Positions 8,673 to 16,422 of a DNA stretch of 64,000 nt are shown one piece after another. The stretch spans positions 134,001 to 198,000 of the forward strand of contig NZ_ANFZ01000002.1 of NCBI RefSeq assembly GCF_000331245.1, written 5' to 3'. Position 1 is the stretch's first letter; the number at the start of each line of letters is the position of its first letter. The notes beneath the pieces were generated by a model. The model made no database searches and was not told the DNA's origin. It saw only the letters and a list, made by a program, of their open reading frames with translations. Source of the DNA: Blastomonas sp. AAP53 (GTDB taxonomy: Bacteria > Pseudomonadota > Alphaproteobacteria > Sphingomonadales > Sphingomonadaceae). A program made the translations under genes and the position numbers.

Positions 8673-10409
8673 ATGACATTCACCGCGCCGACCGCCGAAC
8701 AGTTGTTCGTGCTCAAGACGATCACCGGAATTGACGAGCTGGCAGGCTATGACCGCTTTGCCGAAGCCACGCCCGACCTGGTCGAGGCGATCGTCGAGGG
8801 CGTCGGCGAGTTTGCGGCAGGCGAATTCGCGCCGCTCTACCGGATCGGTGATACCGTGGGTGCAAGGCTGGTCGATGGTGCGGTGACGATGCCCGAGGGC
8901 TACCGCCAGGCCTATCAGAATTATGTCGAGGCCGGATGGAGCGCGCTGAGCGCGCCTGCCGACCATGGCGGCCAGGGCCTGCCCTTCAGCCTCGCCACCG
9001 TCGCCCTCGATTCGCTTGGTGCGGCCAACATGGCGTTCGCCCTGTGCCCGATTCTCACCGTCGGCGCGATCGAGGCGCTGCATCATCATGGCAGCCCGCA
9101 GCAGCAGGCGCTGTACCTGCCCAAGCTCGCCACCGGCGAATGGACCGGCACGATGAACCTCACCGAACCGCAGGCGGGCAGCGATGTTGGCGCGCTGCGC
9201 GCGACGGCAACCCCGCGTGGTGATGGCACCTATGCGATCCGCGGCCAGAAGATCTACATCTCGTTCGGCGACCACGACATGGCCGACAACATCATCCATC
9301 TGGTACTGGCCCGCACCCCCGATGCGCCTGCAGGTACCAAGGGCATTTCGCTGTTCCTGGTCCCTAAGTACCGGCTCGATGCCGATGGCAATCCGGGCGA
9401 GGCCAATGGCGTGAAGACCGTGTCGATCGAGCACAAGATGGGCATCAACGCATCGCCCACCTGCGTGCTGCAGTTCGGCGAGGAAGGCGAGAGCGTCGGC
9501 GAGCTGATCGGCCCCGAATTCGGCGGCATCCGCGCGATGTTCACGATGATGAACAATGCCCGCCTGAATGTCGGGCTGCAGGGCGTGCAGATCGCCGAGG
9601 GTGCAACGCAGAAGGCGATGTGGTTTGCGCGCGAACGCGTGCAGTCGGCGCGCGCCGGGGGCGGCCGCGATCCCGTTGCGATCATCGAGCATCCCGATGT
9701 GCGCCGCATGCTGCTGCGCATGAAGGCCGGGACCGAGGCGATCCGCGCCTTGCTGTATTTCGCATCGGGCTATGTCGATCGCGCCAACCTGGGGCTGGAT
9801 GGCGCGCGCGAGATGGTCGATCTGCTGACCCCGCTCGCCAAGACCTATGGGACCGACCTTGGCAGCGAGATCGCGTCGCTGGGCGTGCAGGTGCACGGCG
9901 GGATGGGCTATGTCGAGGAGACCGGCGCAGCGCAGTACTACCGCGATATCCGCATCGCGCAGATCTATGAAGGCACCAATGGCATCCAGGCGGCGGATCT
10001 GGTCGGGCGCAAGCTGGGCATGGGCGGCGGCGATGTCGTCCGCGGCCTGATCGCCAAGGTACAGGCGGATTGCGGCAACCACGCCGCGCTGTCGGCGCTG
10101 GCGGGCGATTGCGCCGAGGTTACCGAATGGATGATCGGCGCAAGCGTCGATGACCGGCTGGCCGGCAGCTATCCCTACACCACGATGATGGCGGTGATGG
10201 CGAGCGGCTGGCTGATGCTCAAGCAGCAGCGTGCCGCGCAGGCCATGCTCGATGCGGGCGAGGGCAATCCCGCGTTCCTCCAGGCCAAGCTGGTCACTAC
10301 GCGCTTCTATCTGGAGCGCATGGTGCCCGAGGCCGGCGGCCTCAAGGCGGCGGCAATGGCGGGCGCGGACCTGCTGTATGCACTGGACGCCGAGGCGCTC
10401 GCGGCTTGA
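8673..10409 (+). CDS. Acyl-CoA dehydrogenase, long form (FadE/DmdC-like)
   Basis: A flavoenzyme of about 578 residues that oxidises an acyl-CoA to the 2-enoyl-CoA. It belongs to the ~600-residue branch with an extra N-terminal segment and a C-terminal extension, which includes the methylmercaptopropionyl-CoA dehydrogenase DmdC. The core shows MNLTEPQAGSDVGALR, the C-terminal FAD and catalytic region QVHGGMGYVEETGAAQYYRD, and RIAQIYEGTNGIQAADL. The catalytic Glu of this branch is expected in YEGTNGIQ. The substrate is uncertain. It is divergent from sua5 and ends 80 bases before the DUF815 ATPase gene, with a repeat between. Confidence 0.9.
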   Translation: MTFTAPTAEQLFVLKTITGIDELAGYDRFAEATPDLVEAIVEGVGEFAAGEFAPLYRIGDTVGARLVDGAVTMPEGYRQAYQNYVEAGWSALSAPADHGGQGLPFSLATVALDSLGAANMAFALCPILTVGAIEALHHHGSPQQQALYLPKLATGEWTGTMNLTEPQAGSDVGALRATATPRGDGTYAIRGQKIYISFGDHDMADNIIHLVLARTPDAPAGTKGISLFLVPKYRLDADGNPGEANGVKTVSIEHKMGINASPTCVLQFGEEGESVGELIGPEFGGIRAMFTMMNNARLNVGLQGVQIAEGATQKAMWFARERVQSARAGGGRDPVAIIEHPDVRRMLLRMKAGTEAIRALLYFASGYVDRANLGLDGAREMVDLLTPLAKTYGTDLGSEIASLGVQVHGGMGYVEETGAAQYYRDIRIAQIYEGTNGIQAADLVGRKLGMGGGDVVRGLIAKVQADCGNHAALSALAGDCAEVTEWMIGASVDDRLAGSYPYTTMMAVMASGWLMLKQQRAAQAMLDAGEGNPAFLQAKLVTTRFYLERMVPEAGGLKAAAMAGADLLYALDAEALAA

Positions 10410-10440
10410 AGGGGATTTCAAAAGTCTCCCCCATTCCGTC

Positions 10441-10467
10441 TGTCCCTCGACTTCGCTCGGGAACTCG
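10441..10467 (+). repeat. Single REP-like half element (family A)
   Basis: A lone arm of the dispersed palindromic repeat (TGTCCCTCGACTTCGCTCGG and a few more bases) between the acyl-CoA dehydrogenase and the DUF815 ATPase gene. I see no complete partner arm nearby, so it looks like a solo or decayed copy. Confidence 0.7.
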
Positions 10468-10490
10468 GCAAAGGTTGGCGTTAAAGGCTG

Positions 10491-11327
10491 ATGACTGACC
10501 CTCAGGACCCCCTGACCCGCATCGCCCAGGCGCTTGAGCGGATCGCTCCGCCCGCGTTGCCGCCGACCGACTGGTTGGCTGCCCCCGCTTATGTGTGGAG
10601 CGGCGACAGCGTGCTGGCGGTGCAGGAACTCGAGGCCGTGCCGCTCGACCGACTGCGTGGGATCGACGCGCAGAAGGCGACGTTCGTCGAGAACGCCCGC
10701 CGCCATGCAGCGGGCCTGCCCGCCCACGACGTGCTGCTGTGGGGATCGCGCGGCATGGGCAAATCGGCTTTGGTCAAGGCGGCCGTGGCCGATATCCAGG
10801 CCAAAAGCGGGGGTCTGGCGCTGGTGCAGGTTGGCGGTGAGGCCGACGCGCTGGCCGGGCTGCCCAGGCTGTTCATGCAGCTGGGCGATACCGACCGGCG
10901 TTTCCTGGTGTTCATCGACGATATCGGCTTTGACGGTCCCGAAGCGAGCAGCGCGGCGCGGTCGCTGCGCTCGCTGCTCGAGGGCGGCGCAATGGCGCGT
11001 CCGGCCAATGTCCGGCTCGCGGTCACGTCGAACCGCCGCGCGATTGTCGAGCGCCACATGAGCGAGCAGGACGATCCGATCAATCCGCGCGACGCCATCG
11101 ACGACCGGATGGCGCTGGCCGACCGGTTCGGGCTCAGCCTGGGCTTTCCGGCCTGCGATCAGTCCGCCTATCTCGACATCATCACCGGCTATGCCGAGGC
11201 TTACGGGCTCGCCTTCGACCCCGAGGATGCCTTGCTCTGGGCGCGCCAGCGCGGCAGTCGGTCGGGGCGGATTGCGTGGCATTACGTCACCGAACTGGCA
11301 GGCCGCGCAGGCCGGTCGCTTGATTGA
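10491..11327 (+). CDS. DUF815 family P-loop ATPase
   Basis: A 278-residue AAA-type ATPase of the DUF815 family, whose cellular role is not established. The Walker A motif is LLWGSRGMGKSALVKA near residues 82-97 and the Walker B motif is RRFLVFIDDIGFD about 50 residues later. The C-terminal half (GLSLGFPACDQSAYLDIITGYAEAYGL ... WARQRGSRSGRIAWHYV) resembles an AAA+ lid with a sensor-like Arg cluster. The final codons overlap the start of the GST gene in the arrangement TTGA, which suggests translational coupling. Confidence 0.88.
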   Translation: MTDPQDPLTRIAQALERIAPPALPPTDWLAAPAYVWSGDSVLAVQELEAVPLDRLRGIDAQKATFVENARRHAAGLPAHDVLLWGSRGMGKSALVKAAVADIQAKSGGLALVQVGGEADALAGLPRLFMQLGDTDRRFLVFIDDIGFDGPEASSAARSLRSLLEGGAMARPANVRLAVTSNRRAIVERHMSEQDDPINPRDAIDDRMALADRFGLSLGFPACDQSAYLDIITGYAEAYGLAFDPEDALLWARQRGSRSGRIAWHYVTELAGRAGRSLD

Positions 11328-11968
11328 GCGCGGCGGTGACCGCGCTGCCCATCCTCTACAGCTTTCGCCGCTGCCCGTTCGCGATGCGCGCGCGCATGGC
11401 GCTGCTGGTCAGCGGCCAGGCGGTCGAGCTACGCGAGATCCTGCTGCGCGCCAAGCCTGATGCGATGCTGCAAGCCTCGCCCAAGGGGACGGTGCCGGTG
11501 CTGGTGCTGAACGATGGCACGGTGATCGACCAGAGCTTCGACATCATGCGCTGGGCGTTGGGTCGCAACGATCCCGAAGGCTGGTTGCAGGGCGATGATA
11601 GCGCGCTGCTCGCCACCTTCGACGGCGCGTTCAAGCACCATCTCGATCGCTACAAATACCCCTCGCGGTACGACGAGGAGCCGCTGGCACATCGCGCGGC
11701 CGGGGTGGCGTTGCTGGAACTGCTGAACGAACGGCTGGGTGCCAGCGCCTTCTTGTGCGGCGACCGCCGGACGCTGGCGGACATCGCGCTGTTCCCCTTC
11801 ATCCGCCAATTCGCCGCAACCGATCAGCCGTGGTTCGATGCACAGCCACTGGTGCATGTGCAGGCGTGGCTGGCGGGGCTGATCGCATCCGACTTGTTCG
11901 ACCGCGCGATGCTGCGGCTGCCGCCTTGGCAGCCGGGCGATGCCCTGACGGTGTTTGCCTCCGGTTAA
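11324..11968 (+). CDS. Glutathione S-transferase family protein
   Basis: A 214-residue protein with an N-terminal thioredoxin-like GST domain (YSFRRCPFAMRARMALLVSG, then SPKGTVPVLVLNDGTVIDQS, containing the cis-Pro and the Ser that bind glutathione) and an all-helical C-terminal domain. The CPFAMRAR motif resembles the stress-associated and Cys-type GSTs. The start is either the TTG overlapping the ATPase stop codon or a GTG four codons later; I list the TTG. The substrate is unknown. It probably belongs to a transcription unit with the DUF815 gene. Confidence 0.87.
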   Translation: MSAAVTALPILYSFRRCPFAMRARMALLVSGQAVELREILLRAKPDAMLQASPKGTVPVLVLNDGTVIDQSFDIMRWALGRNDPEGWLQGDDSALLATFDGAFKHHLDRYKYPSRYDEEPLAHRAAGVALLELLNERLGASAFLCGDRRTLADIALFPFIRQFAATDQPWFDAQPLVHVQAWLAGLIASDLFDRAMLRLPPWQPGDALTVFASG

Positions 11969-12020
11969 CCGAAAGCTGGTATTGCTTCATGCTGACCCGG
12001 ACCGAGCCAGCGCACCGCTT

Positions 12021-12947
12021 ATGATGATGAATCTGCTTCCCTTTCGCCTGCGCACCCGGCTGGATGGCCGGCGGCATGACGCCGCGTGTCGCCCGGTGCT
12101 GCAGACCGCGCCGATCGTGCCTGCCGATGATGGGCTGGTGATCTTCTCGATGATGGGTACTGCGGTGCTGCTGCCCTATCTGGTCGCGGTCAAATCTTTG
12201 TGGACGCATCTGCGCCGGGGCCGGGTGGTGATCCTGTCCGACGGCACGCTGACGCCGGACGACCGCGCGACGCTGGCCTGGCATTGCGGCGCTCCCGAAA
12301 TTATCGAGATCGCTGATGTCGATACCACCGGCTTTCCGGTGGGCGGCACCTGGGAACGCCTGCTGACCATCCTGGACCGGCGCAGCGACGCCTATGTTAT
12401 CCAGCTCGACAGCGACACGGTGACCTTGGGTCCGCCGCAGGCGGTGATCGATGCGATTGCCGCCAACCGCAGCTTCACGCTGCTGGGCGGGCCGGAATGG
12501 GATATCGGCGCACAGGCCTGCGCCAGCTTCGCCCCGCCTGCGCGCGTGCCTGCCTCTGCCGAAGGGCACATCCAGACACGGATGGAGCGGGTGCTGGCGC
12601 GCATCGCCGAGGGCGACAGGCTGCGCTATATCCGGGGCTGCTCCGGGTTCACCGGATTTGCCCGCGGTGGCAGCGGACGTTCGCTCGCGGCGCATTTCTC
12701 CGCCGAGATGGAGCGGCTGCTGGGCCGCGATGCGATGCACGAATGGGGTACCGAGCAGGTCACCTCCAGCTTCGTCATCGCCAATGACCCCGACCCGCTG
12801 CTGCTGCCCTATCGCCAGTTCGGCAATTACTGGGGCGAACCGTGGGACGACGACTGTCGCTTCATGCACTTCGTCGGCGCGCATCGCCATGACGGCCATG
12901 CCTATCGCGATACCACCCGCGCCGCGCTCGCACTGATGGATCGCTGA
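12021..12947 (+). CDS. Hypothetical protein with glycosyltransferase-like features
   Basis: About 308 residues if read from the first of three consecutive ATG codons; the open frame runs 22 codons further upstream into the end of the GST gene. The middle holds YVIQLDSDTVTLGPPQ, a DxD-like motif after a beta strand, as in GT-A glycosyltransferases. The preceding region (SMMGTAVLLPYLVAVKSLW ... VVILSDGTLT) fits a Rossmann-like nucleotide-binding half. I cannot place it in a named family. The C-terminus contains GTEQVTSSFVIAND and HFVGAHRHDGHAYRDTTR. The function is inferred only at fold level. Confidence 0.65.
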   Translation: MMMNLLPFRLRTRLDGRRHDAACRPVLQTAPIVPADDGLVIFSMMGTAVLLPYLVAVKSLWTHLRRGRVVILSDGTLTPDDRATLAWHCGAPEIIEIADVDTTGFPVGGTWERLLTILDRRSDAYVIQLDSDTVTLGPPQAVIDAIAANRSFTLLGGPEWDIGAQACASFAPPARVPASAEGHIQTRMERVLARIAEGDRLRYIRGCSGFTGFARGGSGRSLAAHFSAEMERLLGRDAMHEWGTEQVTSSFVIANDPDPLLLPYRQFGNYWGEPWDDDCRFMHFVGAHRHDGHAYRDTTRAALALMDR

Positions 12948-13020
12948 ACGGGGGCGACTGCGCCGCTGTCGCAGCAACAGCTCTGGACACCGCCCCCGCC
13001 TGCGCCGATAGGGCAGGGCC

Positions 13021-13953
13021 ATGGCCACCGGACCCATCCCCATTCCCGTCATCAAGTCCGCGCCATGGCTCGCGGTTCTCGCCTGTCTGGGCGGCATGAT
13101 GTTCTTCGGCGCGATGGACACCGCGATGAAGGCGGTGACGATCGACATCGGCGTGGTCGCGGCGCTGTTCTGGCGCTGTGCCATCGGTTCGGTGATCGCC
13201 GGCGCGCTGTTCCTCGCAAGGGGGCGTCGCCGCCTGCCGCGCGGATCGGCGCTGCGCCTGCATCTGCTGCGCGGCACGGTGGTCTCCGGCATGGCGGTGC
13301 TGTTCTTCTGGGGGCTGGCACGCACGCCGATGGCAGAGACGGTGGCGATCACCTTCATCGCCCCGATCATCGCGCTGTATCTGGCGGCGGTGCTGCTGAA
13401 GGAACGGATCGGTCGAGGCGCGGTGCTGGCATCGATCCTGGGCTTTGGCGGCGTTCTGGTGATAGCAGGCGGACGGCTGGGTCTGCTGGGCGGCGCGGGC
13501 GATGATCAGGGCGAGGCGCAATGGCAGGGAATCGCGGCGATCACGGTGTCGGCGGTGCTCTATGCCTGGAACCTCATCCTGCAGCGCCAGCAGGCGCAGA
13601 TCGCCAGTCCGCAGGAAATCGTGCTGGTGCAGAACCTGGTCATGGCGTTCTGGATCGGCCTGGCCATGCCATTCGTCGGCGTGATGCCGGGCGATGGCGG
13701 CATGGCAGCGGGAATGGGCTGGGGGCTGCTGACGCTCGCGGCGGTGCTGGCCATCGTTTCGCTGTCGCTGCTGTCCTGGGCCTATGCGCGGGCAGAGGCG
13801 CAGGCGCTGGTGCCGCTGGAATATTCAATGTTCATCTGGGGCGCGCTGTTCGGCTGGCTGGTGTTCGATGAGACGATCGGCTGGACCACGCTGGCGGGGG
13901 CCAGCCTGATCATCGCTGGCTGCTGGCAGGTGACCCGCAGGCAGGCTGGCTGA
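13021..13953 (+). CDS. DMT-superfamily transporter with two EamA domains
   Basis: A 310-residue integral membrane protein with about ten hydrophobic segments in two homologous halves, typical of the drug/metabolite transporter superfamily. Family cues are GAMDTAMKAVTIDIGVVAALFWR in the first half, the conserved membrane-3/4 region ARTPMAETVAITFIAPI, and PLEYSMFIWGALFGWLVFDE at the second EamA end. The substrate is unknown; the family exports amino acids, nucleobases and other small molecules. A short gap separates it from the glycosyltransferase-like gene, and the nucleoside transporter follows on the same strand. Confidence 0.9.
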   Translation: MATGPIPIPVIKSAPWLAVLACLGGMMFFGAMDTAMKAVTIDIGVVAALFWRCAIGSVIAGALFLARGRRRLPRGSALRLHLLRGTVVSGMAVLFFWGLARTPMAETVAITFIAPIIALYLAAVLLKERIGRGAVLASILGFGGVLVIAGGRLGLLGGAGDDQGEAQWQGIAAITVSAVLYAWNLILQRQQAQIASPQEIVLVQNLVMAFWIGLAMPFVGVMPGDGGMAAGMGWGLLTLAAVLAIVSLSLLSWAYARAEAQALVPLEYSMFIWGALFGWLVFDETIGWTTLAGASLIIAGCWQVTRRQAG

Positions 13954-14063
13954 CGGCTCGCCGCACCCGCGGACAGTTCGCGCTTCCCCCGATGCCGCAA
14001 TCTGGCTAGGCAGACGGCGGGGATCATCCAGAAATTCACGCAAATGGGGTACGGGCGCAAAGC

Positions 14064-15299
14064 ATGACACGGATATTGCTGGGGCTGGCAGGCATTGCGC
14101 TGATCCTGTCGATCGCATTGCTGCTGTCGAACAACCGCCGCGCCATACGGCTGCGCGTGGTCGGTGCGGCCTTTGCGCTGCAGGCGAGCATCGCGGTGCT
14201 GGTGCTGTACGTTCCTGCAGGTCGCGCGGCGATCCAGGGCATGGCGCGCGGCGTTTCCAATCTACTGGGCTATGCCCAGGCGGGAACTAACTTCATCTTC
14301 GGCCCGCTGGCCAGCCCCGAGGTCGGCGGTAACAGCTTTGCCATCGCCGCCCTGCCGGTGATCATCTTCTTCTCGGCGCTGGTGTCGATTCTCTATTATC
14401 TCGGCATCATGCAGCGCGTGATCCAGTGGGTAGGCGGCGCGATCCAGAAGCTCATCGGCATCACCAAGGTGGAAAGCCTGTGCGCGGCGGCGAACATTTT
14501 CGTCGGCCAGAGCGAATCGCCCCTGGTCATCCGTCCCTATCTGGCCTCGTTGAAGCCCGCGCAGCTGTTCACGGTGATGAGCGTGGGCATGGCTGGTGTC
14601 GCGGGCACGATCCTGGCCGCCTATGCCGCGATGGGAATCCGCATCGATTATCTGCTCGCCGCCGCCTTCATGTCGGCTCCGGGCGGCATCCTGATGGCCA
14701 AGATCATCATGCCCGACGATCCTGCGGATGCGACACACGAGGCGGTGATGCCGCTCGATGTGGAATATGAAGACGAGCGTCCCGCCAATGTCATCATGGC
14801 CGCAGCGATGGGCGCGCAGACCGGCGTCAAGCTGGCGGTGGCCGTCGGGGCCATGGTGCTGGCATTTGTCGCGCTGGTCGCGCTGGCCAACGGCATCCTG
14901 GGCGGCATCGGTGCGTGGTTCAACATCGACAACCTGTCGTTCCAGCAGATCGTCGGTTATGTGTTCGCGCCGATCATGTACCTGATCGGCGTGCCCTGGG
15001 ACGAGGCGCTGCGCGCCGGTGGGCTGTTCGGCACCAAGATCGTGCTCAACGAATTCGTGGCGTTCATCGAACTGGGCGGACCCGATGCGGGCCTATCACA
15101 GCGCACGATCGCGCTTGTCACCTTCGCGCTGTGCGGCTTTGCCAATTTCTCTTCGATCGCCATCCAGATGGCGGTGACCGGAGGGCTGGCCCCCAGCCAG
15201 CGACCGATGATCGCACGGCTGGGGTTGAAGGCACTAGCAGCGGGAAGCCTTGCCAACCTGATGAGCGCCGCTCTTGCGGGGTTGCTCATCACGGTCTGA
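14064..15299 (+). CDS. Concentrative nucleoside transporter (NupC/CNT family)
   Basis: A 411-residue inner-membrane symporter that takes up nucleosides with H+ or Na+. Family motifs are in place: the N-terminal membrane helices, the hairpin region GQSESPLVIRPYLASL, the gate and core region SAPGGILMAKIIMP, and the C-terminal motif GGLFGTKIVLNEFVAF followed by TFALCGFANFSSIAIQMAVTGG. The length is normal. It is transcribed after the EamA gene with a gap of about 110 bases and ends near a convergent small acidic gene. Confidence 0.93.
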   Translation: MTRILLGLAGIALILSIALLLSNNRRAIRLRVVGAAFALQASIAVLVLYVPAGRAAIQGMARGVSNLLGYAQAGTNFIFGPLASPEVGGNSFAIAALPVIIFFSALVSILYYLGIMQRVIQWVGGAIQKLIGITKVESLCAAANIFVGQSESPLVIRPYLASLKPAQLFTVMSVGMAGVAGTILAAYAAMGIRIDYLLAAAFMSAPGGILMAKIIMPDDPADATHEAVMPLDVEYEDERPANVIMAAAMGAQTGVKLAVAVGAMVLAFVALVALANGILGGIGAWFNIDNLSFQQIVGYVFAPIMYLIGVPWDEALRAGGLFGTKIVLNEFVAFIELGGPDAGLSQRTIALVTFALCGFANFSSIAIQMAVTGGLAPSQRPMIARLGLKALAAGSLANLMSAALAGLLITV

Positions 15300-15315
15300 T
15301 CGTTTCACTCGGCCA

Positions 15316-15552
15316 TCAGGGCTGGGTGAAGGACGGCGGGTCGGAAGCGTCCATCGATTCCTCGATGGCCTCGTCCAGATCGTCTTCGCTTACATCGTCC
15401 TTGTCCGGGTCCGGTTCGGTCGCAGGTTCGTCATCCTGCTTCAGGCTGGTATGCTTGGCACCCGCGCGCTGGGCGGTTTCGTCGGTGCAATCGACGGGTT
15501 CGTTGGCAGCGTCGTCATTGTCGGCAGCTTTGTGGTCTTGGATGTCGGTCAT
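15316..15552 (-). CDS. Small acidic hypothetical protein
   Basis: A 78-residue, strongly acidic and low-complexity protein (for example DDEPATEPDPDKDDVSEDDLDE) without hydrophobic segments, probably disordered. It begins MTDIQDHKAADNDDAA and ends PPSFTQP. An AAGGAGAG site lies a few bases upstream of the ATG, which supports translation. No family is recognised. It is convergent with the nucleoside transporter. Confidence 0.6.
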   Translation of the reverse strand: MTDIQDHKAADNDDAANEPVDCTDETAQRAGAKHTSLKQDDEPATEPDPDKDDVSEDDLDEAIEESMDASDPPSFTQP

Positions 15553-15604
15553 AAGGCTCTCCTTCGTGATGAGCCTACGCTGACCTGTGCCGCCAGTTCC
15601 TTAG

Positions 15605-15652
15605 CCCCCCAGTCCGTTAGCCCCCCAGTTCGTTAGCCCCCCAGTTCGTTAG
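15605..15652. repeat. Short tandem repeat, three copies of a 16-bp unit
   Basis: Three adjacent 16-bp units of the type CCCCCCAGTTCGTTAG, the first with one base changed, and a degenerate partial unit just before (from about 15593). They sit between two minus-strand genes. The arrangement looks like replication slippage; no regulatory role is evident. Confidence 0.85.
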
Positions 15653-15658
15653 CCGATG

Positions 15659-15985
15659 TCAGGTCAACCCTGCGCGCTTGAGTTCCGGCCCGAGCCGCCC
15701 GGTCAGCCACAGCGCCCACATCCTGAAATCCGCCGCGAGCGACCAGAGCGGATAGGTGAAGGTCGCAGGCCGGTTGCGCTCGATCCGCCAGTGGCTGATC
15801 CAGGCGAAGAAGTATCCCGCCACCGGCATCGCCGCTGCCAGCAGCAGGTTGCCGGTGAGCAGCGCGGCCAGCCCCAGCAGCACCACCAAAGACGTTCCGG
15901 CATAATGCCAGGCGCGGGTGAGCGGACGGCTGTGTTCGGACAGGTAATAGGGCCAGAATTCGGCAAAGCTGGTGTAACGCTGCAT
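15659..15985 (-). CDS. DUF962 / Mpo1-like membrane protein
   Basis: About 108 residues, matching the DUF962 family; the yeast relative Mpo1 is a 2-hydroxy-fatty-acid dioxygenase of the alpha-oxidation pathway. Visible features are the N-terminal SFAEFWPYYLSEHSRPLTRAWHYAG with its conserved histidines, two hydrophobic segments, and the second histidine motif FFAWISHWRIERNRPATF. I start at MQRYTSF, because an AAGAGG site lies nine bases upstream. Two upstream ATG codons are possible but less well placed. The gene is divergent from the gamma-glutamylcyclotransferase-like gene. The enzymatic role here is inference from the family. Confidence 0.85.
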   Translation of the reverse strand: MQRYTSFAEFWPYYLSEHSRPLTRAWHYAGTSLVVLLGLAALLTGNLLLAAAMPVAGYFFAWISHWRIERNRPATFTYPLWSLAADFRMWALWLTGRLGPELKRAGLT

Positions 15986-16020
15986 ATCGATCATCCTCTT
16001 GCGGCATGGTACGCCAAAGC

Positions 16021-16422
16021 ATGCCTGCACGCCAATTCCCCGACCTGCTCTTCGTCTATGGCACGCTGCGCCGGGGCAGCGACCATCCCAACGCCGCGCG
16101 GCTGGCGCAAGACAGCGAATGGCTGAGCACGGCCACGCTCACCGGTACCCTGTACCGGGTCAGCTGGCACCCAGCGCTGGTGCTGGAGGGGACGGACACC
16201 GTCACCGGCGACCTGCTGCGGCTGCACGATCCCGCGGCCAGCCTGTCCTGGCTCGACGCCTTCGAAAGCTGCGGCCCAGATGACCCGCCGCCGCACGACT
16301 ATCGCCGCGAGAGCGTGCAGGTCATGACGGCGCAGGGTTTGGTGAGCGCGATGGTCTATGTCTGGAACCTGCCGCTCGAGGGACTCGAGCGGATCGCCAG
16401 CGGAGACTGGCTGAGGGCCTAG
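16021..16422 (+). CDS. Gamma-glutamylcyclotransferase-like (GGCT/AIG2) protein
   Basis: A 133-residue protein with the family entry motif LLFVYGTLRRGSDHPN and the GTLYRVSWHPALVLEG and VTGDLLRL blocks of the BtrG/AIG2-like fold. These enzymes cleave gamma-glutamyl amides to release 5-oxoproline, but many members are uncharacterised. The conserved acidic residue is probably the Glu of WLDAFESCG. An upstream ATG five codons earlier (16006) is an alternative start. It ends a few bases into the flotillin gene on the opposite strand (convergent overlap). Confidence 0.85.
   Translation: MPARQFPDLLFVYGTLRRGSDHPNAARLAQDSEWLSTATLTGTLYRVSWHPALVLEGTDTVTGDLLRLHDPAASLSWLDAFESCGPDDPPPHDYRRESVQVMTAQGLVSAMVYVWNLPLEGLERIASGDWLRA

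Noticed and set aside
8625-11282. Minus-strand open frame continuous with the Sua5-type gene, giving an apparent 1207-residue protein
   Set aside because: Only the last 321 residues match the Sua5 family. The rest lies antisense to an acyl-CoA dehydrogenase and an ATPase gene and has the composition of a high-GC shadow frame.
15605-15652. Possible CRISPR array
   Set aside because: The repeats are directly adjacent with no spacers and no cas genes are in the window.
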